Shown: positions 7,427 to 13,093 of the stretch, in pieces
Layout of the letters: the number at the start of each line of letters is the position of its first letter
How positions within the stretch are numbered: position 1 is the stretch's first letter
DNA from: Gammaproteobacteria bacterium
GTDB lineage: Bacteria; Pseudomonadota; Gammaproteobacteria; JAJDOJ01
Direction of reading: 5' to 3'
Assembly: GCA_027030565.1 (NCBI GenBank)
Contig: JALVEU010000121.1
Coordinates: 1-13,093, forward strand
DNA length: 13,093 nucleotides
Translations under genes and position numbers: made by a program
The notes under the pieces: generated by a model
Seen by the model: only the letters and a program-made list of their open reading frames with translations
Told to the model about the DNA's origin: nothing
The model's database searches: none

Positions 7427-7478
7427 TGGCCCGGATATTACGGCAGCAGGAACGACGAGCGAGAAGAGGTCTCAAACC

Positions 7479-8429
7479 ATGGGCGACGATACGGTCGAAC
7501 TCGAACAGGCACGACAGAAGCGCAAAGGGCAGGAGAAACGCAAGGGCGCCGAAAAGGGTGCCGTGACGCTTTCGCGCACCGCCATCTTCAAGCACGGGAA
7601 CTATCCGTACAAAGAGAAGATGAAGCGCAAGGAGTACGAGGCCCTCAAGCGCGAGCTCCAGATCGAGCTGCTCAAGGTCCAGAACTGGGTGAAGGACACG
7701 GGCCAGCGTGTGGTGATCCTGTTCGAGGGCCGCGACGCAGCGGGCAAGGGCGGGACCATCAAGCGCTTCATGGAACATCTCAACCCCCGCGGTGCGCGCG
7801 TGGTCGCCCTGGAGAAACCCACCGAGCGCGAGAAGGGGCAGTGGTATTTCCAGCGCTACATCCAGCACCTGCCCACCGCCGGTGAGATCGTCATGTTCGA
7901 TCGCTCGTGGTACAACCGCGCGGGCGTCGAGCGGGTCATGGGGTTCTGCACACCGGCCCAGTACCTGGAGTTCATGCGTCAGGCTCCGGAATTCGAGCGC
8001 ATGCTGGTGCGTGACGGCGTGCGACTGTTCAAGCTCTGGTTCTCGGTGAGCCGCGAGGAGCAATTGCGCCGCTTCCAGAAGCGCCGCAAGGATCCCCTGA
8101 AGCAGTGGAAGCTGAGCCCCATCGACATGGCCTCGCTGGACAAATGGGACGAGTACACGGCCGCCAAGGAGGCGATGTTCTTCTACACCGACACCGCCGA
8201 CGCCCCGTGGACGGTGATCAAGTCCGACGACAAGAAACGGGCCCGCATCAACGCCATGCGCTTTTTCCTGAGCCAGCTGGACTACCCCAACAAGGACCCG
8301 GATGTGGCCGTGGAGCCGGATCCGCTGATCGTGGGACCCGCCTCGGTGATCTACGAGGAGGGTGAGCGCATGCTCACGGCCGAGGACGTGTTCAAGATCG
8401 AGAAGTCCATGCAGAGCCAGTCGGCCTGA
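7479..8429 (+). CDS. ppk2: Polyphosphate kinase 2 (single-domain PPK2)
   Basis: Cytoplasmic enzyme that transfers phosphate between inorganic polyphosphate and nucleotides. Single-domain class I members phosphorylate ADP or GDP, and run the reverse reaction less well. The 316 residues include a Walker A GRDAAGKGG (84-92) and a Walker B region IVMFDRSWYNRAGVERVMGF with D141. They also include an Arg/Lys-rich lid segment (RRFQKRRKDPLKQWKLSPID) and the family C-terminal WTVIKSDDKKRARINAMRFFL. The length and single kinase domain fit class I; assigning the preferred nucleotide needs an assay. Residues 8-28 are an unusually basic Lys/Arg-rich extension. The ATG at 7479 has AGAGG at 7465-7469. A small helical protein gene follows 11 bp downstream, probably on the same transcript. 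Confidence 0.95.
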   Translation: MGDDTVELEQARQKRKGQEKRKGAEKGAVTLSRTAIFKHGNYPYKEKMKRKEYEALKRELQIELLKVQNWVKDTGQRVVILFEGRDAAGKGGTIKRFMEHLNPRGARVVALEKPTEREKGQWYFQRYIQHLPTAGEIVMFDRSWYNRAGVERVMGFCTPAQYLEFMRQAPEFERMLVRDGVRLFKLWFSVSREEQLRRFQKRRKDPLKQWKLSPIDMASLDKWDEYTAAKEAMFFYTDTADAPWTVIKSDDKKRARINAMRFFLSQLDYPNKDPDVAVEPDPLIVGPASVIYEEGERMLTAEDVFKIEKSMQSQSA

Positions 8430-8440
8430 GGGGGATCCAC

Positions 8441-8683
8441 ATGTCGGAGTATCAGACCGAACACGCCCGTCGCGTGGTGGAGCAGTTCCAGAGCCTGCTG
8501 GACGAGGAGACGCGGGCACGGATCGGCGAGGAGCAGTTCGACGAATTGGCCCTCATGGTCGAATCGGCCATCACGGCTTCCGTGCTCAAGGAGCTGGAGC
8601 AGGCTGCGGACCGCATCGAGGCCCTGAGCCACGAGGTGCGCAGACAGGCTGAGACCTACATGGGCAGCGCCGCGGAGACCTGA
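8441..8683 (+). CDS. Uncharacterised 80-residue helical protein, co-directional with ppk2
   Basis: I do not recognise a family. The predicted protein is 80 residues, cysteine-free, rich in Glu, Ala, Gln and Arg, and reads as nearly all alpha helix (VVEQFQSLLDEETRARI, then VLKELEQAADRIEALSHEV, which has coiled-coil-like heptads). There is no signal peptide or membrane segment, so it should be cytoplasmic. A strong ribosome-binding site (GAGGGGGA, 8428-8435) sits just ahead of the ATG, and the gene lies 11 bp after the ppk2 stop, so co-expression with ppk2 is likely. It might be a partner or regulator of the kinase, but that is inference from position alone. Confidence 0.82.
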   Translation: MSEYQTEHARRVVEQFQSLLDEETRARIGEEQFDELALMVESAITASVLKELEQAADRIEALSHEVRRQAETYMGSAAET

Positions 8684-8684
8684 G

Positions 8685-8716
8685 GCCGCGGTACGCGCCC
8701 GCCCCGCGGCGCGGGC
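8685..8716. terminator. GC-rich hairpin between convergent genes
   Basis: Directly after the 80-residue gene, GCCGCGG (8685-8691) pairs with CCGCGGC (8704-8710). A competing stem GCCCGC/GCGGGC uses 8697-8702 and 8711-8716. It sits between two genes that converge, so it could stop transcription from both sides, but no T run follows on either strand. A termination role is therefore uncertain. Confidence 0.3.
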
Positions 8717-8727
8717 CTGCACGTCGT

Positions 8728-9378
8728 TCAGGCGAACAACACCCAGGTGGTGGCGATGTATTTCACCCCCTGCCGAAGGGTCACACCGCGGTGTTCGTGC
8801 GTCCAGAATGGCGGAAACAGGATGAGCTTCCCCGTCTGCGGTCGGATCTTCACCTGTTGGTACAGGAACTCGGTCTCGCCTCCCGGGCCCGCCACGTCGT
8901 TGAGATACCACACCGCCACCAGCTGGCGGTCGGCGAACTGGTGACTGCCGCCGTCGATGTGCCAGTGGTAGTACTCGCCGGGGAGGGTGCGCTGGATCGC
9001 GTAGCCGTAGTCCTTGAATCGGCCTTTGAAGAAGGGAAAGGCCCCGCGAAGCTCGCTCAGCGCGGCCTTGAGGGAGAGGAATAGGGCCCGGTCCACGTCC
9101 TTCCAGTGCGGCTTGCCGCTGACCACCAGATCGGTGGACCGCTTGACGGACTGGTCTTCCTGAAGGGTTTGGCCGATCCGGCCCTGGTACTGTTCGTCGG
9201 TGGCCGCCTCGAACCGTTCGATCATCTGCCGGCACAGCGCGGGCGGCAACGCGCGATCCTTCTCGAAGATGAACGAGAGGGGTTTGACCTCGCGCAGGCT
9301 GCGCAGGGCCGAGACCCCCACGCCAGGGGGCTGTGCCGCTCCAACGGAATCGGACGGGGAGTGCTGCATGACCATCAT
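8728..9378 (-). CDS. 2OG-Fe(II) oxygenase, prolyl-4-hydroxylase type
   Basis: Non-haem iron, 2-oxoglutarate-dependent hydroxylase of unknown substrate. The jelly-roll iron triad is visible: H140-x-D142 in the YYHWHIDGG stretch, and the distal histidine in FWTHEHRGV (H194 or H196). K206 in GVKYIATTW is the probable 2-oxoglutarate carboxylate anchor. YLNDVAGPGGETEF is the usual core strand pattern of P4H-like proteins. The N-terminal 80 residues (FEKDRALPPALCRQMIERFE) form the common helical lead-in. There is no signal peptide, so the target is likely cytoplasmic, perhaps a protein residue. Three ATG codons (9378, 9375, 9369) could start it; I chose the first because GGAG lies about 10 nt upstream. 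It converges with the ppk2 pair and is divergent from the diguanylate cyclase gene. Confidence 0.9.
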   Translation of the reverse strand: MMVMQHSPSDSVGAAQPPGVGVSALRSLREVKPLSFIFEKDRALPPALCRQMIERFEAATDEQYQGRIGQTLQEDQSVKRSTDLVVSGKPHWKDVDRALFLSLKAALSELRGAFPFFKGRFKDYGYAIQRTLPGEYYHWHIDGGSHQFADRQLVAVWYLNDVAGPGGETEFLYQQVKIRPQTGKLILFPPFWTHEHRGVTLRQGVKYIATTWVLFA

Positions 9379-9452
9379 TGTACCGCAGCTCCGGGCCGTT
9401 CCGGTTGGATGGGCTGGTGAGGGGGAGCGGGAATCCGGTCGGGGGTCTCGGG

Positions 9453-9458
9453 TATACT
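9453..9458 (+). promoter_or_regulatory. Possible -10 box for the diguanylate cyclase gene
   Basis: TATACT (five of six matches to TATAAT) stands out in the otherwise GC-rich 136-bp divergent gap, 56 bp before the chosen ATG. No convincing -35 hexamer is found 16-18 bp upstream, so an activator or an alternative sigma factor might be needed. Pattern match only. Confidence 0.3.
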
Positions 9459-9514
9459 CTTCCCCGGGCCTCGGTGCGTCCGGGCCCCCGATACCCGGAT
9501 CCGGCGCAAGGCCG

Positions 9515-10750
9515 ATGCCCTCACTCTCTGATCCCCAAACCGTCGAGCGCCTGGCACGCGCCGACGAGATCAGGCTGCTCTACGAGCAGTCCTTCCTCGC
9601 CGTGTTCGCCAGCCTGCTGGCCGCCATGGTCTTGTGTGCGGTGCTGTGGCCGGTCCAGTCCCACGCGGTTCTGGCCGGTTGGTTCGGGGCGCTGACCCTC
9701 ACCACAATGGCCCGTTTGCTGCTGTTCCATCGCTACCGGCGGGAGAGACCCGAGGGCGAGGCCCTCTTTGCCTGGGAGCGTCCCTATGCGGTGACCCTGC
9801 TGCTGTCCATCGGGGTCTGGGGCATCGGGTCGCTGCCCTTGTTGCACGGCATCCCGTTGGTTCACCAGCTGATCGTGTATTTCTTCCTCCTGGGACTGGC
9901 CGGAGGCTCCTTCGCGGTATACGCACCGCGCTGGCCGCTGATGCTCGGTGCGGTGACCATCCTGCTCCTCCCGGGAGGCCTGTGGATGCTGCTCCAGCAC
10001 GAGCCGCTCACCTACGGGGTGCTGACCAGCACGGCGATCTTCGGCGTCGCAGTGGTCCGTACCGGCAAGGTGCTGGTGGATCGCATGCATCAGAGCTTCG
10101 TCATGGGACATCTGCTCTCCGGAGCGCATGCCGAAGCCGAGCGGGAGGCCCGGGTGGATCCCCTCACTGGCCTCGGCAACCGACGCGCCTTCCACGAGCG
10201 GGGCTCCGAGATGCTCGCCGGTCCGGGTGAGGTCTGCCTGATCCTGCTCGACGTGGATCACTTCAAGTCCATCAACGACCGCTTCGGACATGCCGTGGGC
10301 GACCGGGTCCTACAGCGCATCGCAAAGGTGATCCAGGGCGCCGTGCGCGGCACCGACCTGTGCGTTCGGCTCGGGGGCGAGGAGTTCGGGGTCCTGGTAC
10401 GGGTGGTGGATCGCGAGGACGCCGCGGTCCTGGCGGAGAAGCTGCGCCGGCTGCTGGAGACCACCGATTTCTGTCCCCAGCCCGGTGTGGGGCCGCTGCA
10501 AGTGACGGCGAGCTTCGGGGTCGCCGGGCCCACGGGTGATCTGCGCCGGGCCTATGCGCTGGCCGACGCGGCGCTCTACCGTGCCAAACAGGCGGGGCGC
10601 AATCGCGTGGTGCGTGCCTGGGATGCGACCTCCCACGAGGGTGGTTCCGGCCGTTCGATGGCTCGGCCCGCCAATGTGGAGATGGAATCCGCCGATGGGC
10701 CGCGGGCCCCGGCTTCGGGCTTCGCGAACGACCAGGAGGGGGCCGGATAG
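9515..10750 (+). CDS. Membrane diguanylate cyclase (GGDEF domain)
   Basis: Makes the second messenger cyclic di-GMP from two GTP. With the ATG at 9515 the protein is 411 residues; the frame stays open much further upstream, but that part antiparallels the oxygenase gene and is not protein-like. The N-terminal half has six hydrophobic segments (SFLAVFASLLAAMVLCAVLW, then about 60-250) and no recognised sensor fold. A linker (HAEAEREARVDPLTGLGNRRAF) starts the GGDEF domain. LLDVDHFKSINDRFGH carries the metal-binding aspartate. The active site is GGEEF (287-291), and an intact inhibitory I-site R278-G-T-D281 lies exactly five residues upstream. The enzyme should therefore be active and product-inhibited. 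About 45 tail residues after VVRAWD are low-complexity. There is no EAL domain. AAGG 3 nt ahead is a modest ribosome-binding site. Confidence 0.93.
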   Translation: MPSLSDPQTVERLARADEIRLLYEQSFLAVFASLLAAMVLCAVLWPVQSHAVLAGWFGALTLTTMARLLLFHRYRRERPEGEALFAWERPYAVTLLLSIGVWGIGSLPLLHGIPLVHQLIVYFFLLGLAGGSFAVYAPRWPLMLGAVTILLLPGGLWMLLQHEPLTYGVLTSTAIFGVAVVRTGKVLVDRMHQSFVMGHLLSGAHAEAEREARVDPLTGLGNRRAFHERGSEMLAGPGEVCLILLDVDHFKSINDRFGHAVGDRVLQRIAKVIQGAVRGTDLCVRLGGEEFGVLVRVVDREDAAVLAEKLRRLLETTDFCPQPGVGPLQVTASFGVAGPTGDLRRAYALADAALYRAKQAGRNRVVRAWDATSHEGGSGRSMARPANVEMESADGPRAPASGFANDQEGAG

Positions 10751-10765
10751 GACGACCCGGCCCCC
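10738..10765. terminator. Strong GC hairpin at the diguanylate cyclase stop
   Basis: GGGGGCCGG (10738-10746) pairs perfectly with CCGGCCCCC (10757-10765), a 9-bp all-GC stem. Its 10-nt loop contains the TAG stop codon of the cyclase gene. It lies between two convergent genes and would form on either strand. No U tract follows in either direction, so it may block or stabilise RNA 3' ends rather than act as a classic intrinsic terminator. Confidence 0.45.
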
Positions 10766-10799
10766 CGCCCCTGTGAATGCCGTGGCTGACGCCTTCGGT

Positions 10800-11087
10800 T
10801 CAGTCGGCGGGTTCGGCCTGCGCCGGGAACCGCGTCTCGCCGCCGGAGACCGGTTCGAACACCGCGAACTCCGCGCGCTCCAGGGATGTATCGCTGTAGT
10901 CCACGGTGCCGCCTTCGATCTCCGTGGGCAGCGAGACCGCCTGCAGCCGGTCTGCAGCGGTAATGGGTTCGTGTTCGTCGTAGTCGTGGATGCTCTCGAA
11001 GAGCAGCCCTTCGTCGGCGGCGGTTGCGGTGCCGACGATGCCGGTCAGGGCCAGGGTTGCCATCAGCCTGCGAAGCGTACGGTTCAT
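10800..11087 (-). CDS. Small very acidic exported protein of unknown function
   Basis: A 95-residue precursor with a clear Sec signal peptide: basic MNRTLRR, a hydrophobic stretch (LMATLALTGIVG), and an ATA-A cleavage context near residue 23. The mature part of about 72 residues has 18 Asp/Glu, only three Arg, no Lys and no Cys. It contains the cluster IHDYDEHEP that could bind metal. I do not recognise a family and it has no lipobox, so it is probably periplasmic. GAGGAG lies 7 nt upstream of the ATG, an excellent ribosome-binding site. The gene is divergent from the OmpR-like regulator and shares its control region, which suggests it is a target or accessory of that system. This role is inference. 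Confidence 0.8.
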   Translation of the reverse strand: MNRTLRRLMATLALTGIVGTATAADEGLLFESIHDYDEHEPITAADRLQAVSLPTEIEGGTVDYSDTSLERAEFAVFEPVSGGETRFPAQAEPAD

Positions 11088-11176
11088 GGTGCGTCTCCTC
11101 TAGTGTTTCGAACGGTGTGAAGGTTCCGGTCGTTTCCGGTCCAGATCCTTTCGACGGGTCCATTGAAGCACCCTCG

Positions 11177-11224
11177 TGTAACAGTGCGATTGCGCAACGT
11201 TTGCACTTTGTAACAGCGTGTTAC
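11177..11224. promoter_or_regulatory. Repeated TGTAACAG sites and palindrome in the divergent promoter
   Basis: The control region between the exported-protein gene and the response regulator contains two direct TGTAACAG copies (11177-11184 and 11209-11216), 32 bp apart or about three helical turns. The second copy is part of a perfect inverted repeat GTAACA-GCG-TGTTAC (11210-11224). An 8-bp palindrome TTGCGCAA lies between them at 11190-11197. Direct or inverted half-sites spaced by whole turns are typical of OmpR-family operators, so autoregulation and control of the divergent gene are plausible. Confidence 0.5.
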
Positions 11225-11285
11225 CGTTCTCGTGCTGTGCTTGCGTTAGCCTGGTTCCCGGGTGACCGTGCAGAGAATGAAGCCG

Positions 11286-12023
11286 ATGACCGTACCGAAG
11301 GTGATGGTGGTGGACGACGATGCGGAGATCCGCGATCTCCTGCGGGCCTACCTGCAAAGGAATGGTCTGGCGGTCGTGACCGTGGGAGACGGGGCGCAGA
11401 TGTGGCGAGCCTTGTCGGAATCGCGGCCCGATCTCGTCATCCTGGACATCATGTTGCCCGGTGACGACGGTCTGTCGTTGTGCCGCGACTTGCGAGCGCG
11501 GCCGGAGACGGCCGATCTGCCCGTGATCATGCTCACCGCTCGGGGTGAGGACATGGATCGCATCCTCGGTCTGGAAATGGGCGCCGACGATTACCTGCCC
11601 AAACCCTTCAATCCTCGCGAGCTGCTGGCGCGGATCAAGGTGGTCCTGCGCCGCGCCGCCCGCGGCGGCGGGCCTGTGGGCTCCCAGGCGCCGCCACCCC
11701 CCGGAAGGCTGCACTTCGCCGGTTGGACGCTGGACCTCACTGCCAGGCATCTGGTCGATGCCCAGGGTGTGGTGGTGCCCCTGAGCGGCGGTGAGTACCG
11801 GCTGCTGCGCGTGTTCCTGGACCATCCCAACCGGGTGCTCAACCGCGACCAGATCCTGGACGCCCTGCATGGGAGGGAGTGGATGCCCTTCGACCGCAGC
11901 ATCGACGTGCAGATCAGCCGCCTGCGCAAGCGCCTCCGCGACGACAGCAAGAATCCCTCGATCATCAAGACGGTGCGGGGTGAGGGCTACGTGCTGGCCG
12001 CCAAGGTGGTTCAGGAACCGTGA
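11286..12023 (+). CDS. OmpR-like response regulator
   Basis: DNA-binding response regulator with an N-terminal receiver and a C-terminal winged helix. With the ATG at 11286 the protein is 245 residues and begins MTVPKVMVVDDDAEIRDLL, giving the family spacing ahead of the acidic cluster. A GTG at 11262 and an ATG at 11277 are possible earlier starts; no ribosome-binding site settles it. D54 in LVILDIMLPGDDGLSLC is the phosphorylated residue, with the conserved T and K in MLTARGE and PKPFNPRELLARI. The DNA-binding part has LSGGEYRLLRVFLDHPNRVLNRDQIL and the recognition region RSIDVQISRLRKRL, ending in KTVRGEGYVL. Receiver and effector both resemble E. coli OmpR closely, but orthology is not proven, so no symbol is given. 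The stop overlaps the kinase GTG by 4 bp. Confidence 0.94.
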   Translation: MTVPKVMVVDDDAEIRDLLRAYLQRNGLAVVTVGDGAQMWRALSESRPDLVILDIMLPGDDGLSLCRDLRARPETADLPVIMLTARGEDMDRILGLEMGADDYLPKPFNPRELLARIKVVLRRAARGGGPVGSQAPPPPGRLHFAGWTLDLTARHLVDAQGVVVPLSGGEYRLLRVFLDHPNRVLNRDQILDALHGREWMPFDRSIDVQISRLRKRLRDDSKNPSIIKTVRGEGYVLAAKVVQEP

Positions 12024-13093
12024 CACGCAACCTGCAGCGCCTGGTGCCGGGCTCGCTTTCCGTACGACTCACGCTCGTGATGCTGGTGGTGCTGTCGCTC
12101 GCCCAGATCGGCAGTGCCTGGATCCACTACCGTGAGCGCGGCCATCTCCTCTACTACGCCACTGGCCTGAACGCCGCCGAACGCGTGGCGGGCATCGTGC
12201 GCCTGCTCGACTCCCTGGCACCCAGGGAGCGCCACCGTGTGATGGAGGCGCTCTCGGTGCCACCCCTGGCCATCCGTCTTCTGGACGAGCCGGCCTCGCT
12301 GCCCCGGCAAGGTTCCCATGGGGCACAGGTGGAGTTCCTGCATCGTTTTCTGCATCGTTATCTGGGCGAGGCGCGACCCATTCGGGTGTGGGCCGGTCCC
12401 GAGGCCCAGTGGGCGCCCTCCCGGCCTGCGCCCCGGCATCGGGCCAGCATGCCGCAGGACATGCTGGAAATGCATCGGGCCATGCACGGTGCACTGGAGG
12501 AGCCGATCGCCCATGGACCGGTCCCCATGGTCTCGTTCATCGTGGAGACCCAGCTCGATGACGGGCAGTGGGTCCTGGTGGAATCGCTGTTGCCCCAGTC
12601 CCTTTTTGCCTGGCCCTACCGGCTGTTGGCAAGCCTCGCCGTGCTTGCTGCGTCCGTGTTCCTGGTGACCGTCGTCGTCGTGCGCTGGCTCACGCGCCCA
12701 CTGCAACAACTGGCCCACGCAGCCGATGAGCTCGGCCGCGACATGCGCCGTGCCCCCCTGCCCGAGCGCGGGCCGCTGGAGGTGCAACGCGCCGCTCGGG
12801 CCTTCAACCGCATGCAGGCGCGCATCCTGCGCTTTCTCGAGGACCGTTTTCGCATCCTCGCCGCAGTCTCGCACGACCTGAAGACCCCGGTCACACGCCT
12901 GCGTCTGCGTGCCGAGATGCTCGAAGACGCGCGGCTCCGGGAGAAGATCTGTCGCGACCTGGACGAAATGAACCAGATGCTACAGGGTGCCCTGGACTTC
13001 ATTCGCGGCATCGAGACCCGGGAGCCCACCCAGGAGGTCGATCTCAACGCCCTCTTGGAGAGCCTCCAGGACGATGCCCGTGAATCGGGCATG
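12020..13093 (+). CDS. EnvZ-like sensor histidine kinase (3' end missing)
   Basis: Inner-membrane kinase that phosphorylates the adjacent regulator. The frame is open from a GTG at 12020, in a GTGA overlap with the regulator stop, to the right edge, giving 358 residues with no stop; the ATP-binding HATPase domain lies outside. TM1 is about 15-34 (VRLTLVMLVVLSLAQIGSAW), then a periplasmic domain of about 160 residues, TM2 about 199-221 (YRLLASLAVLAASVFLVTV) and a HAMP linker (LTRPLQQLAHAADELG, EVQRAARAFNRMQARI). The dimerisation helix has VSHDLKTPVTRLRLRAEM with phosphoacceptor H285. Layout and H-box resemble EnvZ. The periplasmic part holds a Met/His cluster (H140, M144, M148, M151, H152, M155, H156), suggesting a metal or redox signal. 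Confidence 0.93.
   Translation, partial: MTRNLQRLVPGSLSVRLTLVMLVVLSLAQIGSAWIHYRERGHLLYYATGLNAAERVAGIVRLLDSLAPRERHRVMEALSVPPLAIRLLDEPASLPRQGSHGAQVEFLHRFLHRYLGEARPIRVWAGPEAQWAPSRPAPRHRASMPQDMLEMHRAMHGALEEPIAHGPVPMVSFIVETQLDDGQWVLVESLLPQSLFAWPYRLLASLAVLAASVFLVTVVVVRWLTRPLQQLAHAADELGRDMRRAPLPERGPLEVQRAARAFNRMQARILRFLEDRFRILAAVSHDLKTPVTRLRLRAEMLEDARLREKICRDLDEMNQMLQGALDFIRGIETREPTQEVDLNALLESLQDDARESGM

Noticed and set aside
9200..9514. N-terminal extension of the diguanylate cyclase frame back to 9200.
   Set aside because: The first 105 codons lie opposite the oxygenase gene, are not protein-like, and the membrane region begins only after the ATG at 9515.

Overview
The window is a dense, GC-rich (roughly two thirds G+C by eye) stretch of a gammaproteobacterial chromosome. 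The order pheS - pheT - ihfA - MerR-type regulator - tRNA-Pro(GGG) is a typical gammaproteobacterial core block. High GC, short intergenic gaps, a class I-type PPK2 and an OmpR/EnvZ-type pair would fit a Chromatiales/Ectothiorhodospira-like or pseudomonad-like lineage, but the exact taxon cannot be fixed from sequence alone. I see no insertion sequence, prophage gene, CRISPR array or integrase. Most of the window is ordinary vertical gene content.

Region 1 (1-4278, all +) is a translation and nucleoid block. It holds the 3' part of pheS and a complete pheT (the two subunits of phenylalanyl-tRNA synthetase), ihfA (IHF alpha), a small MerR-type regulator overlapping the end of ihfA, a possible terminator, and tRNA-Pro(GGG). 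The 152-bp pheS-pheT gap is unusual. It is markedly AT-rich at its start and holds either a 47-codon reading frame ending in an ATGA overlap with pheT, or an internal promoter, or both.

Region 2 (4299-7327) starts 20 nt after the tRNA with a short RsmB/NOP-family RNA m5C methyltransferase that probably uses a TTG start. It runs tail-to-tail (27-bp overlap) into a minus-strand pair. That pair is an RDD-family membrane protein and a GT39/PMT-type membrane glycosyltransferase, joined by a 4-bp ATGA overlap and probably acting at the inner membrane.

Region 3 (7328-9378) has a shared AT-rich divergent control region, then a + strand pair: a polyphosphate kinase 2 and an unrecognised 80-residue acidic helical protein 11 bp downstream. 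Convergent to them is a 2OG-Fe(II) oxygenase of the prolyl-hydroxylase type.

Region 4 (9379-13093) is signalling. A six-TM diguanylate cyclase with intact GGEEF and I-site ends in a strong GC hairpin. Next come a minus-strand gene for a small, very acidic exported protein, a divergent control region with repeated TGTAACAG and a perfect GTAACA-GCG-TGTTAC palindrome, and an OmpR-like response regulator. The last gene is a 4-bp-overlapping EnvZ-like sensor kinase that runs off the right edge. The kinase has a Met/His-rich helix in its periplasmic domain. The best candidate for something undescribed is this kinase/regulator/acidic exported protein unit; the second is the pheS-pheT gap.
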